Source: Warburgia ugandensis (taxonomy: Eukaryota; Streptophyta; Magnoliopsida; Canellales; Canellaceae). Taken from it: a stretch of 64,000 nt of DNA. Below the pieces are notes generated by a model that saw only the letters and a program-made list of their open reading frames with translations, made no database searches and was not told the origin of the DNA. Position 1 is the stretch's first letter, and every line of letters starts with the position of its first letter. Location of the stretch: positions 51,839,217-51,903,216 of the forward strand of contig CP141139.1 of the NCBI GenBank assembly GCA_035236585.1, in the 5' to 3' direction. Position numbers and translations under genes: made by a program. This document shows, in pieces, positions 1 through 12,034 of the stretch.

Positions 1-716
1 GATTGAACCTTAATTTAATGATGTTGACCTGTACTATTCCTTTGTTTCTGCAATATTCTTTTTAACCCTTTATTTTCATTTTCATGAAGATCATTACAAT
101 TATGGATCATTTTCTCTTGATCGATCTTCCTTGGACATGAATGAGAGAGCTGCATCTGCAACTTTATCTTCTGTTTTAATTGGGATCAGAGAGCCTTTAC
201 CTTTTGTGAAAAAAGAAAAGAAAGAAAATGGGATCAGAGATCCACATTGTATGTTTCTTATGTAATAGGATATACAGGAGTGTCTCTTTGGAGCTGGAAG
301 CTACACTTTGTTCCTTGATCTACGCTATTGGTGGCCATGATTGAATATTTAAACTGCGATTGCATGTGTGCATCATACTGATGTCACTATCTAGTCATAT
401 GTTTGTAAGATCAGCACTAATATAGAACCGGTTCTTGCTTTATTTGATAAGTTAGGTGGTCTACGTAGAATTCTGCATGTCAAATGATTCATAAATGCTC
501 CTCTATCATCTTTATCCTTATCTAATGAATTTGTTAATTGAATTTCCTCATCTACGCTTAGTAAGCCTGTGAACTGGATTTTGCTGTATTTCCTTGTGTA
601 ATATACAATATTCTTGAAGAGGCTAATTTCAGCCTACCATTTTCAGCACTTAAATGGCTAGAGAATCATTTCTATCAATGGCAGCTTTGCTGTATCAATA
701 TGGAAGCCAATTATAA
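1..716. other. 3' flank of the remorin gene, no gene seen
   Basis: AT-rich sequence beyond the remorin stop codon. It probably includes that gene's 3' untranslated region, since transcription runs leftwards. I see no other coding exon, RNA gene or transposon end here. Confidence 0.4.
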
Positions 717-1360
717 TCAAAAGCAGAAGCATGTGGCTGGAGCCTTCCCCGTCGTTCTGATCTTCTTAGCCTTTTCTTTTGTCTTTGATTCTTTATTGTT
801 TTTATTCCGCGCCGCAAGCTCTCTTGCCCCTGCAGCAATCTTGTTGATCCTTTCTATTTCGTTCCGATATTCTTGTGTTGCCGTTGCTCTTTTCTTTTCC
901 ACTTTTCTCTGCAGTTACCAGAAGTGGATGATTAGTTGCTGACTATCAGACCTGGTCTAAAATAGAAGTTTTTAAACGAACTCCTTCAAACCTCTGTTCT
1001 GTCCAAGCGGCGCCTTGCTTTTGTCTTCTTTTCATCCTCCCATGTAAGAATGGTGGAATTCAGCTTTTCATACCTGGAGACTATCAGTTATCAGTAGGAA
1101 TAATCTAAGTTTGGGTGTCCGAACTGGTGGCTGTTGCTTCATGTAGCAAGTGAAACTGGGCATGGCTATGCATGTTGGAGAATTCAAATCTCAGCGCTGA
1201 TATATCAGTAACCTGAATCCAGGTTGACATGAAACTATTCCAACGAGCTTTTCGAGTTAAGAAGTCTCGTTGCAGTATTCTGATCTTCTTAAGTACTACC
1301 ATATTTGCCTTTGCGATGCACAGGATTGCCTATTTATTCATTTATCCTCGCCATTGATTT

Positions 1361-1410
<50 letters not shown>

Positions 1411-2953
1411 AGACTATAAAGAAATGTCTTGAGCCTCTCTTATTGATTAATAATAGAGGAAGTATTCAATTAGAATTAGACTATAAAGAAATGTCTTGTG
1501 GCTCAAAGAGAAATTGTCTGTGAAGCAAAGTATTTGGAGGCTCATATCCAACTAACGGCGCAATATAAAAATAAAAATAAAATTGAAATGCTTACATGCC
1601 ACAAGAAAAAACAGAATTCAAGTGCTTTAAGAAAAAAGTGATTAGCGTAATATATAATAAATTAAGTAAAATATTAGGAGTTTTGTAAATCCTAGTGAGT
1701 TTTCAATTAATTAGAGATTTTGAGGCAGGCACCATGAAAAAAATATTTACCGCATTTTTATCTCAGCCAGCTGTTCCTTCTCCCAATTGTCTGCCATTAT
1801 TTCTTTATTGCTTCTACTGTCACTAAGTCTCTTAGAGGTAGTAGGATCTGCGGTAGATGTAAGAGATGGGCGCTGCCACCTTTCTGGTTTTGTAATGGCT
1901 GTCACATTCTGGTTTTTCTCAGCAAAAGTCGGTGGCTTCTTGAGCGATGGCATCTTTTTCTGCATTTTCTGGTCAGTGGTAGTAATTTCAGGAAACCGTA
2001 GCCGCGGTGAAGCCTCACCTGATACAGACAGATGTTGTTATGTTCTCCATGTGTTGATGGAAATGTACTGTGGAAAAGTTCTCATAATTAGAAGGTTACC
2101 TGCCGGTGGTTTATCATCTTTGGTTTCTTTGAACGTAATCCGTTTGGAAAACCTTGCGGACTCTAGTGGCGCAAAGCCTTCTTGCTTAGTCCTGGCCAGA
2201 TAAGCTTCCAACGCCTCAGTCTTCGTCTTTCTCTTGTTCAAGAGATCTGCTTCTTCTGTTGTAGTGATGGCATAAGCAGCTGCCGCAATCGCTGTTGCAA
2301 ACTCGCTGTCGCTGGAGTCTAAGTCGCGACTCATTTGGCCAGATAACTGCCTTCGAAACCAGCCCTGTGCTTTCTTTTTTTCTGTAAAAATTTATCCTTT
2401 AGGAAGAGCTTTTTCATCGTCGTCAATTTAAAACTTCAGATTAACAGCTTGTGATGTTTTTTGTTCCACGTCAAGAAGAGGGTTAGGCAACAAAAACTGA
2501 GCCTGATCTGCTCATTCACATACACATGAGAAAGAAAAAACGCACAAAAGGAGATAGTGAATCTAGTAAATTTTTCTTTATTCTTCATCATAATTCAAAT
2601 GTAGATGAAAAGTTGCAGTCTGGACCGAATAAGATTGCACACCAAAGAGCCCGCAAAGCTTACATAATCTGGTATATGCAATTATGCTGGACTATTGCCT
2701 ATGGTCAGTAACAAATAATCAGGTATAATCCCACTAACCGGACTATATAAGCCTGCAAATCGGATGGACGGCCAGCCAAACAAGCAAATAAATTGGATGG
2801 ACAATCCATGATTTACCTGATTTGAAGGATTGTGATTTCTGAGGTTGCATCCGCCTTTCTCTTAAGTTGGTGGGTTCTTCTTGGTTATCCTGCTCTACAC
2901 CAGAAAATCTCACTCTAACAAACTGGTCAAACTTTTCAATTGGAAAGCCAGTG
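717..2953 (-). CDS. Remorin family protein, multi-exon
   Basis: Remorins are plant plasma-membrane scaffold proteins of nanodomains, bound from the cytosolic side by their C-terminus. Minus-strand exons joined by GT-AG borders with consistent phase: 2953-2817, 2381-2100, 2018-1751, 1073-992, 908-717. The last two and a half exons give the remorin C-terminal domain: WEKEQLAEIKMRYEKLNST, then an ED-KK-KARRRLDR stretch, then EYRNEIERINKIAAGAR, a Lys/Glu-rich coiled coil, and a final TGKAPATCFCF whose cysteines fit the usual lipid/anchor tail. An ATG at 2334 in exon 2381-2100 gives 258 residues, but the reading frame stays open upstream through the 2953-2817 exon with a phase-matched acceptor. 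Group members with longer N-termini are known, so the real start is probably further upstream and was not found. No break is seen; this looks like a live gene. The exon at 2953-2817 is less certain than the rest. Confidence 0.85.
1365..1407. repeat. (AG)n microsatellite in a remorin intron
   Basis: About 21 uninterrupted AG dinucleotides lie in the intron between the remorin exons at 992-1073 and 1751-2018. On the coding strand it is a CT tract, which could add to a polypyrimidine region, but it is far from the acceptor. Confidence 0.95.
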
Positions 2954-4239
2954 CTACAATCATCATCAACCAAAAAAGACGAAAAGAAAGAACAAACAAA
3001 AACAAATGAGGCAAATAATCTGCAGTACTGGTAGCTGACATTTTCCCTTTAGTTTCTTTAGCATTTAAGGTAAAACAGTGTTTAATATATTCACAGTTTA
3101 ACATTGCAATGTGCTCTATAGTTCTCAGGTTAGAGACTTAGAAAAAGAAATTAAGTTGGCACAAGTTACAATTATTAAATTAAAAAAAAATTCTCTAGTT
3201 TATATTTGTTTCTACAGAAAATGGTCTTCCTAAAATTCAACTTCAAATCAAAATTTCAGATGTCTTGATATTGGATAAAAAAAAAAAGAGGCTCAAATAG
3301 AACAGAAATAATAGAAATAAAATCTGGGATCGAATTCCTGCTAATCCCTCTTAATAATAAGATCATATATCTAGTTTAGCTGTTGTTTTCCTTCGTGTGC
3401 AAAACACAAACCATAAGGATTAGTTGGGCGAAGAAAGAGAATCGGCATGGTTAGAAACTGATACTAATCACGTAAACTAATTTTTGATGTAATTGCCTTC
3501 CTCTTAATTGAAATGTTAGCAAATACATAGGTATATTTTCATATTGTCAAATAAGAGAAAAAAACAATGAGCTTAACTGCACTCAGAGATACCTTATCTG
3601 TTTAACCAAATTTTCGATCTTCCAATTCTTTTGCAGCTTCTGAGAGATTGGGTTGAGGACAATGAAGAGGAGGATCATGGCAAGTTTATTTGAAGCTACA
3701 GAGGGAGGAAGGTTTGTGAAGTTAGTCTATAGGTTAGCTGGTGTAAGGGGGAGGGGGCAAGCAAAGTTAGATGCTTGCACTACAAGGCCTGGTTGGAATC
3801 ATAAAAAGTAGATGATGAAGAAAAGGATATGCCCTTTTACTTGATGCCTAGGTTTCAGTCCTTTTCTTCATGTCTTTTTGGGTTCTCTCCATTAATGCTA
3901 AGCTCACTGTTAGAAATTTCCTTTTCTTGTCACTTTGTCTGGGCACGTAAAGGGCTTCTTATGTGCTGTCTGCACGTATAAATCCAATGGTTTGCAAGAA
4001 CGGTCAATGTACATGTTGGCCCAGATGTTGGACGATCCAAAACGTGCATCGTCCGGATGGTATCTCGGAGAAAATGCACCAAAAATAAATTTTGGCGGTT
4101 TCCCATCCACAGCAAGGCTTAGTAAATCAATCGTTGAACAAGTGGGTTCCACACTCCCATTTGTATATCTATCTGCTCATAGTTTTCTTGGAAAGTATGC
4201 GTAGAAGGTCTGAATCATGAAATTGGAGATTTGATATGA
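2954..4239. other. Upstream side of the remorin gene, no gene confirmed
   Basis: This should contain the promoter and first exon(s) of the remorin gene. I could not find a convincing start exon. On the plus strand, an acceptor-like TTTTGCAG at about 3629-3636 is followed by an acidic 18-residue open frame ending in TGA, and an overlapping 49-codon ORF occupies 3662-3811. Neither resembles a protein I know. Open frames on both strands near 3910-4200 overlap and are not convincing. Confidence 0.3.
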
Positions 4240-5090
4240 TATGATATGACGACTCATGTTTTCACGTGTATTTTTTTAATGCAAAACCAATTCTTAATGC
4301 GGGATCAATTCCAATTTGAAAACACTTTTATAAAAACAATGTAATGCAGCGAAAAAAATCTTTTATTTTAAATTTATTTTGAAAATCCCAAGTGTCACTT
4401 CTTTCAAGACGAACAAAGCAATTTTTAAAATTAAAACAAACATATATGCATCCTAGATCTATCTAGTCATAGCTAACAGCTTAACTGTAATAACTACATA
4501 TACATGTCTAAAGGGTAGATCATATACTTACATTTATACTTGTCTTTCTCTTCATTCACTTGATCGTAACATTAACATTTCCTAATGCTTCTTCTAATCC
4601 TGTTAGAACTAATATATAAAAATAATATATTTAGATGAGTATTACTCATACTCAGTATGTGATCTAATACTACTATTTTGAAAACACAGCATGCAACATG
4701 CATGGTTTCAAAATAGGCTTTCCATATAAAGATCATGCAATTTTTTTTTGTATAAACATGTGTATTTATGCATAAATCATAAGCTCATTTACACATTTTC
4801 AACCATGGAATCTATTATCAAAATCTAGTAATCAACAATAAAAATATTACAAAAATCCTAGAGTAGTAATCAATCCATCCATGTACTAAGATCTCGGCGA
4901 ACACATCAAGTCGACTAGTCAAAGTCAATGATTCATAAAATAATAATTATTATGAAATTCTTAAAAATCCACTATAGATATCATGCATGTGGGTCTCTCG
5001 GCGAACACATTAAGCCGACTAGTCACGAGTACTCGTTTACGACCATCATAATGCAATATGTATATCGATATCAAAATCAAAATCATATGG

Positions 5091-8000
5091 TGTAACACCC
5101 CGGATTTTTAAGACAAATTTTTTTTTTTTTTTATAATAATGGCATTTTAAATAAGAGCATTTTGGGATCCCATGAGAAAAGATTTATTTAACATTTTACT
5201 AAACCTATCTTAAAACTCCGGGTGTTAATTTTTCCTTTCTCAAAATGGCGTACATGTAATTTAAACATAAATAAATAATCCACGTATAAATCAACGTCAA
5301 ATAAATAGGCGCCTTTATTTTAAATCAAATAAACGTCCAAAAGACAATAATAATATGGCCCAGGGTCTATCCATCATAACATCCCATATAAATGTCCAAT
5401 ATATGTCCAAAGATCTAAATCACATCCAAATATAAAGTATGCAGTCCATAATAAAATTCAAATGATAATCCACTCTAATGACTCACATTACTTTCTAAAA
5501 CTATAGGGAAACTAGTCTTCAGCAGCTCTCAAGGTTTATCAACCGCTTTTCCTTTCTTGGTGTCGCGCTCGAGATCTAAGGCATTGCAAAACAAAGCAAT
5601 GCCTCAGCAAGCTATCGCTTGTGTAGGTACATAGACAATTAATGTAATAAATGCAAGAAATAATGAACAGCATTGATGAAAAGTCTAACATTTATGGAAA
5701 TAGTGATATCATAATGCCATGTTCAAATTATGCCAATTTATTCCAAATGCTAAAACATGAAGTTCACTGAGTTAAAACATGACATGAATCAATAACATGG
5801 AGCATACAACAAGAATAAGGGCACCCTAAGGTAATGGGCCCCACCACATCGCACTAACATCCATGATCAGGAGTACACATAGTCAACCTCTGAGTGTCGT
5901 CACACCCAGGCATACCATCTATAACCATGCTCATCATACATGCACACATAACAAGAATATGGGCCATCATGCTGCAGTGGCAACCCTCCATGGGTATCAA
6001 CCACCGCCGCTCCCCGTCGACACCGTAACGGGAGACTTAACGTCTGTCCCCATGGAAAGGCTCAGACCGGTAGTGTGGACTATCCATGTTACCAAACCCC
6101 TACCGAATGCCATCTATGGGCAGGTGTCTATCATATCACAAACTCATCACATCATAATCTCGGAAGGTGGGTGGCCTACTCTATCCCTCCTAAAGCATGA
6201 CGCCCAAGGCGAGAGCACCCGTCATCAAATATAAAACACGGAAATCATATGTATATGCTAAAACTCAAGAGCACTTATAGCTTGAAATCCCCAAGACATG
6301 CCCCTCATCCCGGGTTAGCCTATAAAAGGACCAAGCATTAAGCCTCTATACTCATTTCCATGTAAATTCATGCATTTTCTATATATATAATAAGAAATAA
6401 ATCTCTAATTAAGCATAACTAATTAACATCATGCTTGTAAAATCATTTTAAATAAGTTTATTCAGTAAAAGAATTCAATTTGGAATAACCATCCTGTACG
6501 CAATGTCGCATGAAATCCATGGTAAATAAAAATCGCAATTTAAAACACAATCACACATGATGCTATGTTTAAACATGGTTTAAAATCAAGGCAAAACATT
6601 AATTGTCGTCACCTACCTCAGTGTGAGATCACTAGCTTGCTAATAACTCCCTTTAATTGGTATATTCAAGTGCACCTGTACATGTCACATCACTATTTTA
6701 AAATTTTTCTAAATAAAAAGTGGTCATTTCTAAGTTTTTAAGTTAAAACTAGGTCCGCGTCGTCAATATGGTCACAACGCCTCTTCCGGATCGTGATTTG
6801 GACCTCTCTAGCTCCCAAAAATCAAGTTTTTGTGAAAACTACGCTAAAATGGGGCCTGCCAGACCACCATAAGGTGGTTTAAACCGGCGGCACCCTTTTC
6901 CGCCGGTTTATACCGACGTATACGGGCGCACGAAGACGCACGGCGTCGCAGACGCCGCACGGGACGCGCGCCGCCCGTCTTCGGCACCGTGACGCACGTG
7001 CGCGTGCGTCACGGTCGCCAGGGCGCGCCGCGTCCCGGTCCCACCGCGACAGCCAACCAACGCACGCTCCGCACGCGCGCGGCGCCGCGCACGCGTGCGG
7101 CGACGACGTCATGTGACGTCGTCCTGGCTGCGTCTCTGAGTGCGTCTTGGCGTCAGCGCCAGGCGCCGACGCCGTTGACGACGCCGGAGAAGACGACCGG
7201 ATTCTGGTCGCCTCCGGCGGAGCTACAGAGCTCCGTTTGCGTGATTTTTGCACCATTTTCTTCATAATTCTCTCTAGAATCCATTTATGCCCTCCTTTTG
7301 CACTAATTTTCTCAAAAACCATGATTTTTAAACGATTTTTCCCAAGTTCCTAAAAACCTAGGTACTGGTTTTTGGGTTTTCTGGAGAAATCCACCGTTGG
7401 ATTACTCCCAAATTTAAAGGGTATACTCTTGGGTCTCTTGTGCACTAGTTGGACGGTGCGATTTTCAAACGGACAAGGTTTGATCTGTGAAATCACACTC
7501 CAACAGTAGCGTGCACACAGGTTCCTAAAAAAATCCGATTTTTTTCCTTTTTTTTTTTCTTCATGTTTTTCTAATTAATTTCCTAATTAATAAATACAGA
7601 AAAACATAGGTTTTGAGGCTTACCTTGCACCTGGCCGGAGTTGCTCGTGTTGCCGGGGCTCCACTCGCCGGAAAAATTCAAGTTTTTACAGGGCTAGGGT
7701 TTTGCGTAGCTTTCATGGAAAACGCTCAAAGTGGAGTGTTTTCGCTCCTAGAGGAGCATAGATATAGGGTTTTAGAGTCTTGGGGAAGAGAAACTCTTCC
7801 CCACACGTCTCTTCCCACGTCTCTCCAGCGATTTCGCCGGACTGGTAGAGACGTGTGTAGACAGGGGTGCCGTTATCAATTTGGACCCCTGTGTAACACG
7901 TTTCTGTCAAAAGACCATTTTGCCCTTACAACTTTGACGGCTCATAACTCCCTCGTTTGAGCTCCGTTTTTCGCGTTCTTGGTGGCGTTGGATTCGTATC

Positions 8001-8111
8001 GACGAGCACTTTCTAATTATTATGTTTTCAGGAAATAATTTCATCCATAAATTTTTATTTTAATTTATTTAATAATTTTCTATTTTTATCTTTAAAATTA
8101 AGGATATTACA
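5091..8111 (+). mobile_element. Solo LTR, 3.0 kb, nested in the older copy
   Basis: Begins TGTAACACCCCGGATTTT and ends GGATATTACA, with perfect 5-bp duplications TATGG at 5086-5090 and 8112-8116. No primer-binding site, coding region or second LTR accompanies it, so recombination between two LTRs probably removed the rest. It shares long blocks with the copy at 12981-15934, for example GCAATGCCTCAGCAAGC, CCACCGCCGCTCCCCGTCGA and CCCCATGGAAAGG. Those blocks and the high CpG content at 6880-7210 suggest it is the youngest of the three. Confidence 0.85.
6880..7210. other. CpG-dense core of the LTR
   Basis: A sharply GC- and CpG-rich stretch in otherwise AT-rich DNA. Overlapping open frames occur on both strands (6879-7322 minus, 6989-7267 plus), as expected from GC-rich sequence, and none looks like a protein. 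Corresponding but shorter GC-rich patches are at about 9345-9425 and 14985-15200 in the related LTRs, so this is a family feature and possibly the LTR promoter region. Confidence 0.5.
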
Positions 8112-10999
8112 TATGGTCAACTATGCTCACGACAAGAACCTATTCTGAAATCATGTCTCCGATATCTAGAGACCAACCTAGCATAGCCTCCAAGGCAACT
8201 ATAGATATGTCCTCAAAAAAGGTGTTGTGAACACCTCCAGTGGTCGTCCCTATTTACCACAGCAGTCGAAGAAGAGACAATGCTGCTTTGAGTAGTGATA
8301 CCTACCACCTTTGGTGGTTAGAAGTAGAGAGGCCAACCCCTGTATATAAACAACCTCTAAGCATAGTGCCCACCAAACTCATTAGCCCGAAAAAGATATA
8401 TATATATATATATATTTATACGTATAATCCAAATTTCAATCATCCTAAATCATGCAATTTATGTGATTAGTTTCAAAACATGCGAGCAATGCATACATAA
8501 AATATGTTCAATGTAAGCAATCACATTCAAGACCATATATCATAAAGACAATTCTGAATGCTCGTTATAAGAATAACATATCTCAAAAAGCATACTAAAC
8601 ACGGTAATAGAGTCAAGTAAATCAATTAGATTTTGGCATGCATTTGAAAACTTAGTAGTATCAGACTACCTACCTCGATGTCTCTTGGATTGTGTTTCTC
8701 TTCAATTCAAGTCCTGGATCACTTTTGTGAGGTCTTGGATATTATTTGGAAATAAGAATCCAAGTATTATTTTCTATTCTTTATATATCATCGATTATAT
8801 TTACAAATCAACAGCTAGATCTATCTTTTAGGTTATAAATCTCTGATTTGTGTATCTTCAAGCTAGATCTGACTTATAGATCTAATATTTAATAGTTAGA
8901 TTGCCTTTAATAACTTTTATGTCATCAAGATCTTGTAATTGAACGGTCAAATCTCATAGATCACCTATCCTGATTCTTAGATTAGGTTCGTACTTAATTT
9001 GATGGTCAGATTTACAATTCAAAGGTTGATGTATGTAATTTAGGTTGATCTGGGCATATTGATCTCCTAATACATCCAATGGATTAATTTATGAGATTTG
9101 ATCATCTTTGATCTTGTAGATTTATGAGATTTCTATGGTTTTTAGGCTAGGGTAACATTAAATAATCTTATGATCCTAAATTTTATTGTATAATTAAGTC
9201 CGCATTGTCAAGACGAACGCAATGATCTTTTCAGATTGTCAATCGGAGTTATATAGCCTTCTTAATTACAGTTTTAATATTTCAAATCAAATAAACAAAA
9301 CATATTTGATCTCGGATCCATAACACAATAAGACGGGCTCTACACGTCATGGTTCCCAGGACGCGTGTGTGTCCCAGTCGAACCAAGACCGTCCCCGTGC
9401 ACCAGCACGCGCCTGAAGGATACTCTAGAGCATGCATTTCGGTTGGGCGTTACATACGTGCCTCCCAAGTACCTAATTAGGTTGACGGGATGAGACAATC
9501 TGATCTAGACCATCCAATAACCCTGGTCCTTGTTCAACGTCTAGGACACCTCAGTGTTTCCACTGTCTTAAGTTTTCTAGGGTTTTGGGGTCCCACCAAC
9601 TCATTGAATGGCTTGGATCATCCATGCCAGCGGTCCTTACTAGCTTCCCATATTAGATCCAACGGATCTATTTTTACCGGCAATGTCTGGCCGGTGAGAA
9701 CAGATTCAGTATGGATCTGAGCTTATCTTCGCCAGAAAAAGGAAATGGAATGGGGGGAAAGGAAAGGATTTACTTGATTATGCTTCAGGGGGCTAGATGG
9801 GTTTTCCGGTGGTGTGGTTTACACTCCGCGCACTGGAAAAATTCAAGTCGTCGGAGAATGTACATACCAGGGGAAACTCAATTCACCAGAGACGAGGAGA
9901 ATAGCGGTAGTCAGCGGAGGAGAAAGAAAAAGCGAAGAAACAAAGGGAAAAGAGAAGGAAAAGTCTGGGACCGATGTCGAAAAAACATGTGAAAAAGGGG
10001 GAGAAGGGTTTTGTTCATACCCGCCTGAATTTTAGGCTACTGGATTGGGTTACCGGTGTGATGGGAGGAGAGGGTGGAAGGAGTTCGGTATTTAAAACCG
10101 ATGAGAGGAGGTGGTGCGCTCTCCGAGGCGGCGTTGTCCTTGTGGCGGTGCTGTCTTTTCTCCCAGTGTCGTAAAGGATGATTGGAGAAGGGGGGCGGCC
10201 CCTGTCATTTTTTCGATGTAGATGCTGGATGACGTGTCAATTATGTGATGATGATGAAGGGGGTGTCGTTATCAAAATGACCCCTTGCGTTTTTTGACTC
10301 TTGTCCTTTTTAAATTTAAATTACTAAAATGCCCTTAATCTTTAAACATTTATAACTTTGTCATTTGATCTCCGTTTCCAATGTTCTTTATGTTATTGGA
10401 TTTCATTTTTCGAGCAGAATCTAATTATGGGGATATTTTCACCAAACTTGATCTCTATAAAATCTAACTTTTAAAGTTCAAATATTTATCTTTGAACTTA
10501 AAAATTCAGGTTATTATATATGATGTTTGTGATTTTGGCCATGATATATTGGGGTCCAAAAGATGAACAGTTGGGATCACCAAATTCTCTGGGCCCTCAT
10601 ATACTTTTTAACGGCAATTATAAATAGTTTCAATTTAAAAGAACTTGTGAAAGTGGGAGCGGAATCATTTTGGTGGTTTGATGATTACTGCTATATATTC
10701 ATCATTATCTGATGCATATATTCACGTAGCCACTGCCTCTTGTATCATGGAAGGTCATATTCGCACGTCGCTTTACTATAACTCAACTCTGGACTCCAAT
10801 CCCTACAAGTTATCAACAGGCGGCGTGTGTAAATGAGTTTTCATACTGTGGTCCATGGAAATACACCGGCAGTTAAAAGTTTAAGCAGGGCCCAGCTTGT
10901 GTGAAGTTGGCAAGTGCTTTCCGAGCAAAGCGGCTCCGATCTTGTGCCAGCAAACGCGTTGTTTGGCTCGGATCTTGCGGAACAAACGCACTGAGTTCA

Positions 11000-12034
11000 T
11001 TGGGAGGTCTCCTTCTAAGTTAAACAAGGCATTTCTTCACGGATTTTTGGCACTAAGCAAAATCTAGATGGTTCCATCAAACAAAGGAAGTTGCCTTGTT
11101 GCCGAAGATTTTCACCAAAGATATAGTGTTGATTGTTGTGACACCATCCGTCCGATTATCAAACCATCACAGGGTGCATAGTTCTTATAATAGCATTGAC
11201 TAGCAACCAGCTTATTAGTCAACTAGAAGGATAAAATGCAATCCTTGAGGGAAGCTTACATGAGGAAGTATGCATGGAATAGCCATCCAGTTTTGTTGAT
11301 CCCTCTAAGCCTAACCATGTCTATTGACTCTGGAAATCTGTTTACAGCCTCAAACAGGCCCTTGGCTTTCAAGACTCCCATCTGATCCCTCCTTTGTTTA
11401 TCTTCAAACATCAGGATGCCTTACTAGACTTTCTCGCCTATGTTGATGACCTCCTGGTCACTAGCAATTATCCTTCTCTCCTAAATGCACTTACTAAATC
11501 TCTTGCCTTAACATTTTCAGTCAAGGATCCAGGCCATCTAATCTAACCTTATTCTTGGAGTTTAAAGTGCTCCCAACTGCCTCAAGACTTTTTCCTCTGT
11601 CAGAGGACGTTTGTAAATGAGCTTATTGATCGTGCCCAAATGACAGGAGCAAGACAAGTTTTAACTCTAATGAATGTTAACACGTCATTATTAGCTTAAG
11701 GCAGCAACTCTCTTGAAAGTGAACATGAGTATGGAAGCATCGTAGGCACCCTTCAATATTTCTCATTAACAAGACCGTACATTGCCTTCGCGGTCAACCG
11801 TCCTCAATTCGACTCCTGCGGTATCTGAAGCATACAGTGAACTATGGCCTTCACATCAGGCGTAACTTGTCGTCATCTCTTGTTGCCTACTGTAATGTAG
11901 ACTGGGTCAGCAACAAGGATGATCGCAGCTCCAGCTTATGTTGTATTTTTAGGAAACAAAGCAATATCGTAGAGCTCCAAGAAATAGCATACCATATCAT
12001 ATCAAGATCTACAAGTGAACTTATAACATCCTAG
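11000..12034 (+). pseudogene. Decayed Copia pol remnant (RT and RNase H)
   Basis: Plus-strand pieces in shifting frames match the order of a Ty1/copia polyprotein: FHQRYSVDCCDT (usually GFHQRPG-DY-DTF) near 11110; a BEEVYM-like EEVCME motif near 11260; LWKSVYSLKQA near 11325 (the LYGLKQAP motif); AYVDDLLVTSNYPSLL near 11440 (RT catalytic YVDD); FSVKDPGHL near 11515; and the RNase H part with GTLQYFSLTRPYIAFAVN, DVDWVSNKDDRSS and SRSTSEL near 11740-12020. Stops and frameshifts are frequent. No LTR, gag or integrase was found next to it, so it is an old fragment with no coding capacity. Confidence 0.8.

Larger units (their letters stand above)
4245..10518 (+). mobile_element. Older solo LTR, interrupted by a younger LTR
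   Basis: Starts with a decayed version (TATGACGACTCATGTTTT) of the TGTGATGACCCGGGTTTT start seen at 12981 and ends GGTTATTATA, against GGATATTACA and GGTTATAACA in its relatives. It is flanked by TATGA at 4240-4244 and 10519-10523, although the left flank is a run of TATGA-like units, which weakens the call. Without the insert at 5091-8111 it is about 3.25 kb. The part from 8640 to 10518 shares blocks with the two other copies: a TACCTACCTCGATGT stretch, a GC-rich core near 9350-9420, GGGTGTCGTTATCAAAATGACCCC near 10260, and a TTTGATCTCCGTTTCC block near the 3' end. There is no internal retrotransposon region, so it is a solo LTR. Ty3/gypsy of Tekay/Del type is my inference from LTR size and ends only. 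Confidence 0.65.

Noticed and set aside
700-942. 80-codon plus-strand frame
   Set aside because: Antisense shadow of the last remorin exon.
1787-2203. 138-codon plus-strand frame
   Set aside because: Antisense of the remorin exons, which have the conserved motifs and splice signals on the minus strand; it also crosses an intron.
3910-4204. Overlapping frames on both strands (80 and 89 codons)
   Set aside because: Neither has recognised motifs; the minus frame begins with a non-ATG codon and no splice partner was found.
6879-7322. 147-codon minus-strand frame and the overlapping plus-strand frame in the LTR
   Set aside because: Both come from a GC-rich, stop-poor LTR core; amino-acid composition (Arg/Ala/Pro runs) fits neither a known protein nor conservation in the sister LTRs.
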